Shown here one piece after another: positions 39,615-46,977 of a stretch of DNA of 48,560 nucleotides. The DNA is from Candidatus Latescibacterota bacterium (lineage in GTDB: Bacteria > Latescibacterota > UBA2968 > GCA-2709665). The translations under genes were made by a program, and so were the position numbers. The DNA lies in NCBI GenBank assembly GCA_021295655.1, contig JAGWBX010000018.1, forward strand, positions 1 through 48,560, read 5' to 3'. Every line of letters starts with the position of its first letter. Positions within the stretch are counted from its first letter, which is position 1. The notes under the pieces were generated by a model. The model searched no databases and was not told where the DNA came from. It saw nothing but the letters and a program-made list of their open reading frames with translations.

Positions 39615-39951
39615 GTCATCCCTCCTTGGGCTCTGTTATTTAAAAACCCGAACTTACATTGATAGACTGGATAGGCAGGATAAATTCCAAAACCGGCCAG
39701 GATAACAGGATTGGAAACCAGGAGCAGGACCGATCCTCACTCCTCCGGGCCAAAGCGATGATTCCTTACGTCTCTATACACAGCGCAACATCACACTGAC
39801 CGATCAGACTCAGCATTACTTTAGATGCCATCGTACAAGAATTCGTTGAATATCGGTTATACAACACAACCACAGGTCTTCGAGAATAATTCACCTCCAG
39901 TGCACGCTGCTTGAATACGGCATGGCTTTGAAATCCTCCCATTGCTCACGA
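39615..39951. other. 337-base region without a recognisable gene
   Basis: Left part contains GATAGACTGGATAGGCAGGA and ACCGGCCAGGATAACAGGAT, repeat-like words common in such genomes; the rest is AT-richer. No frame looks like protein and no clear terminator or promoter was found. The promoter of the PhyH operon must lie at its left end. Confidence 0.4.
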
Positions 39952-40416
39952 TTATTTGTACATCTGAATCGAGAACATCCCATAGCCGCGCCGCTCATAG
40001 AACCGATACGTGCGCAGCCAGTCTACGTTATTTGAACCAACCATGGAGCGGCTGATTCCTTCCGATTCCGATCTGGATAGCAACGCCTCAATGAGTCGGT
40101 CTCCAGCTCCCTTCTCACGGTGGTCAATATGTACAAAGACCTCATGAACGTCCAGATAACGCTCGCCCTCGGGTTCGAATATAGCATATTTCCCGACTTT
40201 CACGACTCCCGCAGCGTACGCTATGACGACACCCTCATGCTCACAAACGAAAAAATAGCCGCCGTCAAGCCAGGACCGGAGATGCTTTCCGCCTTCCATC
40301 AACGCGACATAGCCGATTGTACAGCCTTCCTCAGCCCAAAGTCTCGATAATTCCACGACCGCACGTACATCATCGGTTGTTGCTGGCCTGACTTGAGAAC
40401 CTGCAGCGTCTGTCAC
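39952..40416 (-). CDS. GNAT family N-acetyltransferase
   Basis: A 154-residue acetyltransferase that would transfer an acetyl group from acetyl-CoA to an amine. Visible are the N-terminal strand/helix (SQVRPATTDDVRAVVELSRL), the central strands (YLDVHEVFVHIDHREKGAGD) with a variant of the acetyl-CoA loop (REKGAGDRLI for R/Q-x-x-G-x-G/A), and the C-terminal strand NVDWLRTYRFYERRGYGMF. GTG start at 40416-40414 with AAAGGG/GGAGG upstream. The acceptor is unknown. It appears to be a lone gene. Confidence 0.85.
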   Translation of the reverse strand: MTDAAGSQVRPATTDDVRAVVELSRLWAEEGCTIGYVALMEGGKHLRSWLDGGYFFVCEHEGVVIAYAAGVVKVGKYAIFEPEGERYLDVHEVFVHIDHREKGAGDRLIEALLSRSESEGISRSMVGSNNVDWLRTYRFYERRGYGMFSIQMYK

Positions 40417-40480
40417 GTACCCTTTACCTCCAGATCAACGCACCAAGAGCGTACATCTTCCCATTGGGCTGTCAGTCGCC

Positions 40481-41530
40481 TCACTGTGTTATGACGTTCT
40501 GGCGATAGTCGCCGTGGGCGATGAGCTCGGGCGCGTAGGCGAACAGCGCCGGGTTTCCCCCGGTGTGCACATATACTACGGTCGTTCCTGACGGAATCTC
40601 TCCCTTCCGAATCCGGTCGATCACTCCGGACATGGCCTTGCCCGTATATACGGGATCCAGCAATATCCCCTCAGTCCGCGCCAGCAGGTGCAATGCGTCC
40701 AGCCCGGCTTCGGTAACAATCCCGTAGTTCTGCCCCACGTAGGCGTCCGTATTCTCCATTTCACCGGCAGTCATTCGAATATCCAGATTCATCAGGGCCG
40801 CGGTTTCGTTGGCCACTTCGGCTAACTGCGCCTCCCGCCGCGCATTGCCTCCCCGGCTCGGCGAAAACCCCTGTACCCGAACCGGCAGCCCCAGCGCCTT
40901 CACGCCCAATGCCAGACCCGCGTTCGTGCCGTGTCCGGATGCCGTACTGATGAAATCCGTCCGCGCGTCCATCGCCGCGAGTTGCTTCACAATCTCCAGC
41001 ACGCAGCCAACGTACGCCACCGTACCCAGCACCACGGCCCGTCGCCCGATTATATAGGGTTTCTCTCCCTGCGCCCGCAGTTCCTCCGCCGCCCGGTTCT
41101 TCACCTCTTCCTGGTTCACGCCTTCCGCAACCAGCCTGACGTCGGCGCCAAAGATATTGTCCAGAAGCTGATTTCCCTGAATACCCATCAGACTTCGATG
41201 GTCGTGGCGGTTCACCAGCACGCATTTCATGCCCAGCTTCGCCGCGGCAGCAGCCGCCTGCCGCGCGTGGTTGGACTGCGAGGCCGCCCCGGTGATCACC
41301 GCCGTAGCCCCGTCCGCCAGCGCGTCGGCCAGGGCAAGATCGAACTTGCGCGTCTTGTTTCCTCCGAATGCGAGACCGGTCAGGTCATCCCGCTTCACCA
41401 GCACCCGCACTTTCCCGCCCAACGCTTCCGAAAAACGCGGACAATCGTGCAGGGGCGTGGGAAGTTCGGCCAATCCCGTTCTTGGAAAACCATCGATAAC
41501 CGCCTGCAAATCCTGAGCACTCACGGCCAT
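40481..41530 (-). CDS. D-cysteine desulfhydrase / ACC deaminase family PLP enzyme
   Basis: A 349-residue fold-type II PLP enzyme. The PLP lysine is K59 in LAFGGNKTRKFDL, followed by the substrate-carboxylate loop GAASQSNHARQ (about 82-92). Later STASGHGTNAGLALG forms the phosphate cup, and VYVHTGGNPALFAY is near the end. Family members deaminate 1-aminocyclopropane-1-carboxylate or cleave D-cysteine to pyruvate, sulfide and ammonia; residues here do not decide between them. ATG at 41530 has GGAGG five bases upstream; the longer frame is rejected. It is divergent from the PhyH gene at 41766. Confidence 0.92.
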   Translation of the reverse strand: MAVSAQDLQAVIDGFPRTGLAELPTPLHDCPRFSEALGGKVRVLVKRDDLTGLAFGGNKTRKFDLALADALADGATAVITGAASQSNHARQAAAAAAKLGMKCVLVNRHDHRSLMGIQGNQLLDNIFGADVRLVAEGVNQEEVKNRAAEELRAQGEKPYIIGRRAVVLGTVAYVGCVLEIVKQLAAMDARTDFISTASGHGTNAGLALGVKALGLPVRVQGFSPSRGGNARREAQLAEVANETAALMNLDIRMTAGEMENTDAYVGQNYGIVTEAGLDALHLLARTEGILLDPVYTGKAMSGVIDRIRKGEIPSGTTVVYVHTGGNPALFAYAPELIAHGDYRQNVITQ

Positions 41531-41765
41531 GGATTCCTCCATCTCAACTGTGGATCCGGGTGTTGTGGGTGGATGCGGACACCCCTTCTCCTGCATTGCA
41601 GCGGCGCCGTGGCCGGCAATGTTGCCATGATGGCACAGTTTCCTGCCGATGTCAAAGAAAAAGGGTTTGTGCGCCCGCCTTCAAATCCATTGTGTCCGCC
41701 CTGGACGATTCCTATATTCCGCAGGTTCCGCAATCCGCCGATGTGTTGAGATTGAGGAGGAATCG

Positions 41766-42590
41766 ATGAAACCATACGACGATAGCGTCATCGCGAAAAA
41801 CACGCAGGCCTTCGACGAAGAAACCACGCGGAAGATCGTGAAAGAGTTCAGCCGCGAAGGCTATTATTTCCTGGAGAATGTGCTCGATCCCGGGGAAGTG
41901 GAAGCACTGAAGGATGGCATGGTACGAAAGTGGAACGACCCCCGGATTCAGGCGGACGAAGCCGGCGACCACATCCGCGGCATCAGCATGATGCGCATGT
42001 ACGAATACGACCGCAACTTCCGGGACCTGATTGAACGGGAGCCGATCGTCAGTCTGGTGGAAGCCATCCTCGGCGAGGACTGCCACATGATGTCCCAGAA
42101 CGCCCTGCGTTACGAACCCGGTCAGGGCGGCGGATGGCACCTGGACGATAGAATCCACTTCCCGCTTCCCGATGGCGTCCCGCGCCACAATCCGGATGTC
42201 CCCATCCCCTGCTTCGTGATCAACGTGATGATCCCGCTCAGCAGGGCCGATTCCATCGAATACGGCGTCACCCAGGTCATCCCGGGCAGCCAATTCGCCG
42301 GCAGAAACCCGAATGACCGCGAGAATCCGACCTTCGAAGGTCGGAAGCCGGTATCCCTGGTGGCGAAACCCGGTGATATATACATGTTCCACAACCAGGT
42401 CTGGCACCGCGGTTCGCGGAACAACTCCGACCAGGTGCGTTACGTAGGCTCAATCGTCTACAGCCAGCGGATGATCGCCCAGCGCCTCTATCCGTTCATC
42501 GACTACCGCATGCCGGACTACGTCTGGGAAGACGCCGGGCCACGCCTCCAGCGGCTCCTGGGCCGGCACGAAAAAGGCGCGTACGGATAG
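41766..42590 (+). CDS. PhyH (phytanoyl-CoA dioxygenase) family protein, canonical HxD
   Basis: A 274-residue Fe(II)/2-oxoglutarate-dependent dioxygenase. The facial triad is visible: H125-x-D127 in GGGWHLDDRIHF and a distal histidine near 212 in HNQVWHRGSRNN, with R in DQVRYV as 2-oxoglutarate anchor. It opens with FSREGYYFLENVLDPGEVEA as usual. ATG at 41766 follows GAGGAGG with 6 bases between; the upstream open frame is not used. These enzymes hydroxylate lipids, amino acids or natural products; no substrate can be inferred. First plus-strand gene of the right-hand part. Confidence 0.93.
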   Translation: MKPYDDSVIAKNTQAFDEETTRKIVKEFSREGYYFLENVLDPGEVEALKDGMVRKWNDPRIQADEAGDHIRGISMMRMYEYDRNFRDLIEREPIVSLVEAILGEDCHMMSQNALRYEPGQGGGWHLDDRIHFPLPDGVPRHNPDVPIPCFVINVMIPLSRADSIEYGVTQVIPGSQFAGRNPNDRENPTFEGRKPVSLVAKPGDIYMFHNQVWHRGSRNNSDQVRYVGSIVYSQRMIAQRLYPFIDYRMPDYVWEDAGPRLQRLLGRHEKGAYG

Positions 42591-42648
42591 CGCAAGAGCG
42601 GGAAGACGTAAGCCGTCAGCAGTCAGCCAAAGGCGAGAATCAAGAACA

Positions 42649-42671
42649 GCTCACACGAAGACACAAAGGTA
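42649..42671. repeat. dispersed repeat (AGCTCACACGAAGACACAAA type)
   Basis: Shortened, inverted copy of the repeat at 6603-6636. It lies with an AGCCGTCAGCAGTCAGCC patch (about 42611-42630) in the 269-base gap between the PhyH and DUF2188 genes, where I see no gene. Confidence 0.5.
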
Positions 42672-42859
42672 AATACAGAAACCGGGGTGCGCCTGAAGCC
42701 GCCTTCGCTATTGCCATAATTTTCCATTGTAGGTATAATTTCTATCGCCACCCGGAATGAGCTTAGTTTTCGGATAATCAATTCCGTGTGTGTACACACG
42801 CAGTGGTATATTCGTAGTCGACTCCATGAAGCACGCACGAGGGTGAGAAAGGGCCTGCC

Positions 42860-43075
42860 ATGGCGCGAAAATCTCAAACATCTAATTGCAAGAGAGTCCA
42901 TGTCATCTCAAGAAAAGATCGTTGGGCAGTCATGAAGGAAGGGAATTCCAGAGCGTCAAGAATCTATAGCACCAGGTCTGCTGCCGAAGAAGGTGCTAGC
43001 GAAATATCGAATGGAAGTGATGTTGTCATCCATAGACGAGATGGAACTGTACAAAAATGGATAAAGGCTAAGTGA
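42860..43075 (+). CDS. DUF2188 family small protein
   Basis: A 71-residue basic protein with the DUF2188 pattern: RVHVISRKDRWAVMKEGNSR, ASRIYSTRSAAEEGASEI, then DVVIHRRDGTVQKWIKAK. The fold is probably a small beta-alpha unit with a closing hairpin. The function is unknown; members are often found as single small genes. The ribosome site is weak (GAAAGGG about 7 bases upstream). The local base composition is less GC-rich than in neighbours, as in the following 1.5 kb, which may be an acquired patch. Confidence 0.75.
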   Translation: MARKSQTSNCKRVHVISRKDRWAVMKEGNSRASRIYSTRSAAEEGASEISNGSDVVIHRRDGTVQKWIKAK

Positions 43076-43237
43076 ACAGCCGCGGGGATTTGACGAGTTC
43101 AAGGCGAACCTTCCTGCGTCCAGATCGTGAAGACCATCATCGAAAGGAAACGAATGATGGCACGCACGAAGAGAAGCCGCCGGATCTACGGCGCCGGCGA
43201 ATGGGGATTGCAACATCCGTGCAAAGAGGGGCGTAGC

Positions 43238-43602
43238 GTGCCAAACGTTCAGGGATTCGGCGGGTTCTTCTTTCGGGCAATGGACCCGGAAGGACTTGCG
43301 AAATGGTATCTGGATCACCTCGGCATCAATCGTGCTCCCACGAATATGGAGATGGCGCCCTGTGTGACCGAGTCCGGGGTCACGGTTTTCTCACCCTTCG
43401 ATGCCGACACGGACTATTTCGCAGCGGGCAAGTCTTTCATGCTGAATTTCCGCGTGGCCGATTTGGACGCGATGATCGCACAACTGACGTCCGCGGATAT
43501 CGAGGTCAACCACGAAAGCGAGATGGAGGGCATCGGCCGCTTCGCCCGCATCCACGACCCCGAAAAAAAAACGCGATCGAGCTATGGGAACCCGCGACGT
43601 GA
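43238..43602 (+). pseudogene. VOC (glyoxalase) family protein, frameshifted in an A9 tract
   Basis: A VOC-fold protein of about 120 residues: VPNVQGFGGFFFRAMDPEGL, AKWYLDHLGINRAPTNM, NFRVADLDAMIAQLTSADIE, GIGRFARIHDPE. The family then ends DPEGNPIELWEP. Here nine As (43563-43571) follow, and the frame changes. In the upstream frame the end becomes a foreign KKTRSSYGNPRRE tail to 43672, while the +1-shifted frame gives the expected KNAIELWEPAT-stop at 43602. So an indel of A in the tract has broken the gene, or polymerase slippage restores it. GTG 43238 is the natural start, with GAGGGG 7 bases upstream. Molecular function unknown. Confidence 0.72.
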
Positions 43603-43831
43603 GATTCGAACTCATGCTGGTGGGCGCGACGGCGCGCGACCCACTCGAAACCCTCTGCGTTTCCGTTTGTGAGACAGCAATTCCTCGAAAACGAACGAGT
43701 ATACGAGAACGCGAAGGATCAGAACAGCCTGAAACCCCGGCTAACTGCCTGATCCGATATTTATCCGACCAATATTGGCAATTGGAGTTGATTTTTCGGA
43801 AATCAACGCACCCATTCAAGGGGCTGCAGAA

Positions 43832-44065
43832 ATGACCCACTTACTTCAACAGGCATTTACAGAAATTCAGAAGCTCCCGGCAGATCAACAGGATGCCATT
43901 GCCACACGTATTCTGTCCGAACTTAAGGATGAACAGCTTTGGACAGCACGTTTTGATGCCACAACCGATGAACAGTGGGATCGATTGGCCCAAGCAGCAA
44001 GAAGAGAGATTGATGCAAGCGAAACGACTGCATTTGATGACGTCTTCCCGGTTAATCCGTCTTAG
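43832..44065 (+). CDS. antitoxin of a RelE/ParE-type toxin-antitoxin pair
   Basis: A 77-residue acidic helical protein: MTHLLQQAFTEIQKLPADQQ, DAIATRILSELKDEQLWTAR, then AARREIDASETTAFDDVFPV. This composition and the partner gene match the small antitoxins that precede a ParE/RelE-fold protein. The ATG at 43832 has AAGGGG 8 bases upstream; the frame is open 19 codons further without support. The toxin gene starts two bases after its stop. No clear DNA-binding motif is visible, so how it represses itself, if at all, is unclear. Confidence 0.72.
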   Translation: MTHLLQQAFTEIQKLPADQQDAIATRILSELKDEQLWTARFDATTDEQWDRLAQAARREIDASETTAFDDVFPVNPS

Positions 44066-44067
44066 TA

Positions 44068-44337
44068 ATGACATCCAGTGTTACTAAAGAGTTTCGGAGG
44101 CGCCTCGGCCAACTTTCTTCCCAGGTCCAGAGGCAGGCTGGCCAAGCTTTCAAACTTTGGCGCTCAAATCACTATCACTCCAGTCTCCAATTCAAGCAAG
44201 TCAGCCTACGTCAGCCGATCTTTGCTGTCCGTATTGGAATCGGCTATCGGGCATTGGGTCTGCGAGAGCGAGATCATATCGATTGGTTCTGGATCGGTTC
44301 ACATGCCGCGTATGACGCATTGATCAGGCGAATGTGA
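44068..44337 (+). CDS. RelE/ParE-fold toxin-like protein
   Basis: An 89-residue protein, MTSSVTKEFRRRLGQLSSQV, AFKLWRSNHYHSSLQFKQVS, then FAVRIGIGYRALGLRERDHI and DWFWIGSHAAYDALI. The pattern is the ParE/RelE fold of a subgroup with WFWIGSHxxYD at its C-terminus. RelE members cleave mRNA on the ribosome and ParE members poison gyrase; this subgroup is not assigned. It directly follows the antitoxin gene. A hairpin terminator stands 40 bases downstream. Confidence 0.75.
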   Translation: MTSSVTKEFRRRLGQLSSQVQRQAGQAFKLWRSNHYHSSLQFKQVSLRQPIFAVRIGIGYRALGLRERDHIDWFWIGSHAAYDALIRRM

Positions 44338-44680
44338 TTGACTCGCACTCGTAGGTATGTACTGATCTTTTCTCAGTCCCTGCCGGATTTTTGTCTGGTA
44401 GGGATTCTTTGACGCACATTACATTCGAAAGATATGTGAATCAAATTGCCGGGTTTGTCATGGAGCACGCGAATTGGGGACTACAGAGGTGACGTTATCG
44501 AGAGCTGCGTCCGATCTTTCATTGCAGATTCGATCAAATCCATTGGAACAAAATCTGGCGATGGCGCAGGACTCATCATTACACTCCGGGGCTTCGACTT
44601 GAATTTTCCGCCAGCGAAACACACGGCATTTTTTGTCGTCTGTCATCCCGCATCGACGCCAATACAGAGAAAGGAATCAC
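44338..44680 (+). other. 343-base region between the toxin gene and the UxuA-like gene
   Basis: Apart from the terminator at 44377-44410 I see no reliable feature. A frame at 44446-44703 overlaps the start of the next gene and is not protein-like. AT-rich stretches around 44410-44460 and 44620-44650 could hold the promoter of the UxuA-like gene. Confidence 0.4.
44377..44410 (+). terminator. probable terminator of the RelE/ParE-type pair
   Basis: TCCCTGCC (44377-44384) pairs with GGTAGGGA (44397-44404), one G-U pair included, around a 12-base loop; TTCTTT follows. The T-run is short, so termination may be partial. Confidence 0.5.
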
Positions 44681-45751
44681 ATGACGAAATCCGATCCCTT
44701 TGAACAGGGCCTCGCGGCCGGTGAGGCTGCCGCTTCCGCCGCAGGAGGCGCGTCACAATCATCGTCGAACGGCGGTCGCATGTACGTGCGCACGCAGAGT
44801 TTCGGGTCCACAGATCCCGAGTTGCGGTTTCTGGAGCGCTGCGGCGTGCGCCACAAGGCCGTCGTCTTTCCGTTTCATCCAGGCCGCGGATGGGACCTCG
44901 ACGAACTGATTCAGGTACGGGAGCATCACGAGTCCTTCGGCATCACGCTGGATATGAGTTCGCTGCCCATATACGAGCGTTTTCCCAACATCATCTATTA
45001 CGGCAAGAGCCCGGAGCGCGACAGGGAGATCGACATCGTATGCGAGATGATCCGGACCGCCTCGCGCGCCGGCATCGACTCCCTGCGATACAACACCTGC
45101 GTGCTGCCGATCGACCGTACCGAACCGGAAGAAGGCCGGGGCGGTTTCTTCCACACCGCGTTCCGCGCGGAAAAAATCCCGGCGGAAGAACAGGCCAAAC
45201 TGACCGATGCCGGGCGCGTCACGGCGGAAATGCACTGGGAACGCATCGCGTATCTGCTGGAGCGCATGATTCCGGTGGCGGAAGAATACAAGGTTCGAAT
45301 GGGCAATTCCCAGGAGGACCCCGCCACACCCCCAGGCTACCGGGGCGTTGACAAAGTCCTGAATGACTTTGAGGGCATGAAGCGTTTCATCGAGATTCAG
45401 CGCAGTCCGTATCACGGCTGGAACTTCTGCGTGGGCTCCGTTGCCGAAGGGCTGAAAGATCCGGCCGCTGAAATCTGCCCGATCATCGAATACTTCGGCA
45501 GCCGCAATACGATCTTCCTGGTCCACTATCGCAACATCATCGGGGGGCAGTACAGTTTCCGCGAGTCTCTCCCCGATGAAGGCGACATGGACTTCCACCT
45601 CGTCTTGAAGGCGCTGAAGGACACGGGCTATTGTTACGGCATCGATCCCGATCACGTCCCTTGGACCGACGACGACCCGAACCGCTCCTACCAGTCCTAC
45701 GCTTACTGCTTCGGTTACATCAACGCCATGATTCAGGCGGTGTACGGTTAG
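44681..45751 (+). CDS. UxuA-like mannonate dehydratase family protein (TIM barrel)
   Basis: A 356-residue TIM-barrel protein resembling D-mannonate dehydratase, which turns D-mannonate into 2-keto-3-deoxygluconate using Mn2+. Matching stretches are FPFHPGRGWDLDELIQVREH, IRTASRAGIDSLRYNTCVLP, YHGWNFCVGSVAEGL, then NTIFLVHYRNIIGGQYSF (cf. the FVHxRN motif), DEGDMDFHLVLKAL and GIDPDHVPWT (cf. RPDHGH). It departs from UxuA enough that substrate and even reaction are uncertain. The N-terminus is rich in Ala/Gly/Ser. ATG 44681 has AAAGGA 6 bases upstream. It fits the sugar-acid theme of the gene pair at 6.7-8.8 kb. Confidence 0.8.
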   Translation: MTKSDPFEQGLAAGEAAASAAGGASQSSSNGGRMYVRTQSFGSTDPELRFLERCGVRHKAVVFPFHPGRGWDLDELIQVREHHESFGITLDMSSLPIYERFPNIIYYGKSPERDREIDIVCEMIRTASRAGIDSLRYNTCVLPIDRTEPEEGRGGFFHTAFRAEKIPAEEQAKLTDAGRVTAEMHWERIAYLLERMIPVAEEYKVRMGNSQEDPATPPGYRGVDKVLNDFEGMKRFIEIQRSPYHGWNFCVGSVAEGLKDPAAEICPIIEYFGSRNTIFLVHYRNIIGGQYSFRESLPDEGDMDFHLVLKALKDTGYCYGIDPDHVPWTDDDPNRSYQSYAYCFGYINAMIQAVYG

Positions 45752-45841
45752 TTTCTTACAGTGTGCCTTCTATGCATAATGCGTACACGTTAATTCACGC
45801 TTCTTGCAGACGATAAGGCGTTGAAATCCCCCCACCGCATC

Positions 45842-45891
45842 AGCCGTCGCCTGACGGCTCGGCTTCTGCGACTCCCCCTCAAGGGGGGAGT
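45842..45891. repeat. intergenic hairpin repeat
   Basis: AGCCGTC-GCCT-GACGGCT (45842-45859) and ACTCCCCCTCAAGGGGGGAG (45871-45890) form two hairpins, the second a relative of the other C/G-run hairpins in the window. They lie in the 340-base gap 45752-46091, which has no gene. Confidence 0.55.
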
Positions 45892-46091
45892 GATTGCACC
45901 GTCAAACGGGCTCAGACGTTTACTTCCATCTACCTGGTTGCGGCTGAACAACGCGAAGCCGCGATATTATATCGTGAACCTGGAAGTACCAATTTCGGTC
46001 ACCCCTGACCGTCCACCTTGCCAGGGAATTGCTCCCTGCCATGCCTTCCGGCCCGGACAACCGAACCGGCGCACGGGCAAAGGACAACGAG

Positions 46092-46917
46092 ATGGAACCG
46101 GCTGAAATAGCGCACCATATCAGAGAAAACGGTTACTGCATTGTCGAGAAGGTCATCCCCTCAGGGAAAGTGGACGGGATCCGCAAGCGCGTTGTGCGGG
46201 CTCAGGCCGCCACCGAAGCCGCCCACCAGGCCAGGGAAAGGGCGACTCGTGCCAGAGGCCACCGCGTGGGCGCCCGCGGCGTGGGCGTGCTCAAGCAGGC
46301 GATCAACCACGATCAGTCGTTCGCGCCGTACCTGGCCGACCGGCGGATCGTCGGGGCCCTCGAGATCTTCTTCGGTCCCTGGGTGCGGATCTCCTGCACC
46401 GACGCCGTGGTGAACCAGCCGGGGAACGAGCGCGGCTACTGGCATGCTGACTGGCCGTTCAACCAGACGAACGCCTCCAATGTCCCGGCCCCCTACCCGG
46501 ACGCGATGATGCACGCGTCGTCGCTGTGGATGCTGACCGATTTCTCCCCCGCCAACGGAGGGACGCTGCTGTTGCCGGGTACGCACCGGAAGGACCGCAA
46601 TCCGGCCGCGGGAGACCTCCCCGGCTTCAACAACGAGGCGCCCCAGCCGGACGAGATCAACGCGCAGGGCAGGGCGGGATCGGTGCTGCTCTACGACAGC
46701 CGGCAGTGGCACGCGGTTGCCCCCAACCGGAGCGGCAGCCCCCCTACGCCCCTGGTGGTTGAACCTGAATCCAACGCACGTGGGCACGCCGGAGCACGAG
46801 ATGATGGTGGTGGAGACCGGCGGTAAGAACTACGAGATGGAGCCCCTGCGCCGCGACGTGTACGAAGGGCTTCCGGAGGAAGTGAAGCCGCTCTTCCGGC
46901 ACTTCGTGGCCGATTAG
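46092..46917 (+). pseudogene. PhyH (phytanoyl-CoA dioxygenase) family protein, frameshifted near the 3' end
   Basis: An Fe(II)/2-oxoglutarate dioxygenase-type protein of about 275 residues. The frame from ATG 46092 (AAAGGA upstream) reads IAHHIRENGYCIVEKVIPSG, GVGVLKQAINHDQSFAPYLA, then the HxD of GYWHADWPFNQ and the distal histidine of SRQWHAVAPNRSG. Near 46738-46755 the frame changes: the original frame goes on with unlikely PPTPLVVEPESNARGHAGA, while the other frame gives RPWWLNLNPTHVGTPEHEMM and VYEGLPEEVKPLFRHFVAD-stop at 46917, the proper PhyH end. Iron ligands are all before the break, but the last strand/helix would be lost. The change lies in C-rich sequence (AGCCCCCCTACGCCCC), suspicious for an assembly or sequencing error. 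Confidence 0.78.
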
Positions 46918-46977
46918 TGTCCCGCAAACAAGCGACGGCGTTGAGCGTGGAATTATTGGTAAAGAAGGATTCCTGCA

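Noticed and set aside
43597-43640. GTGAGATTCGAACTCATG, looks like the TpsiC arm of a minus-strand tRNA
   Set aside because: The stem is only four pairs, no acceptor, D or anticodon arms could be assembled around it, and it lies at the end of the VOC reading frame.
44446-44703. 85-codon plus-strand open frame before the UxuA-like gene
   Set aside because: Starts at TTG without ribosome site, overlaps the next gene start, and has no protein-like pattern.
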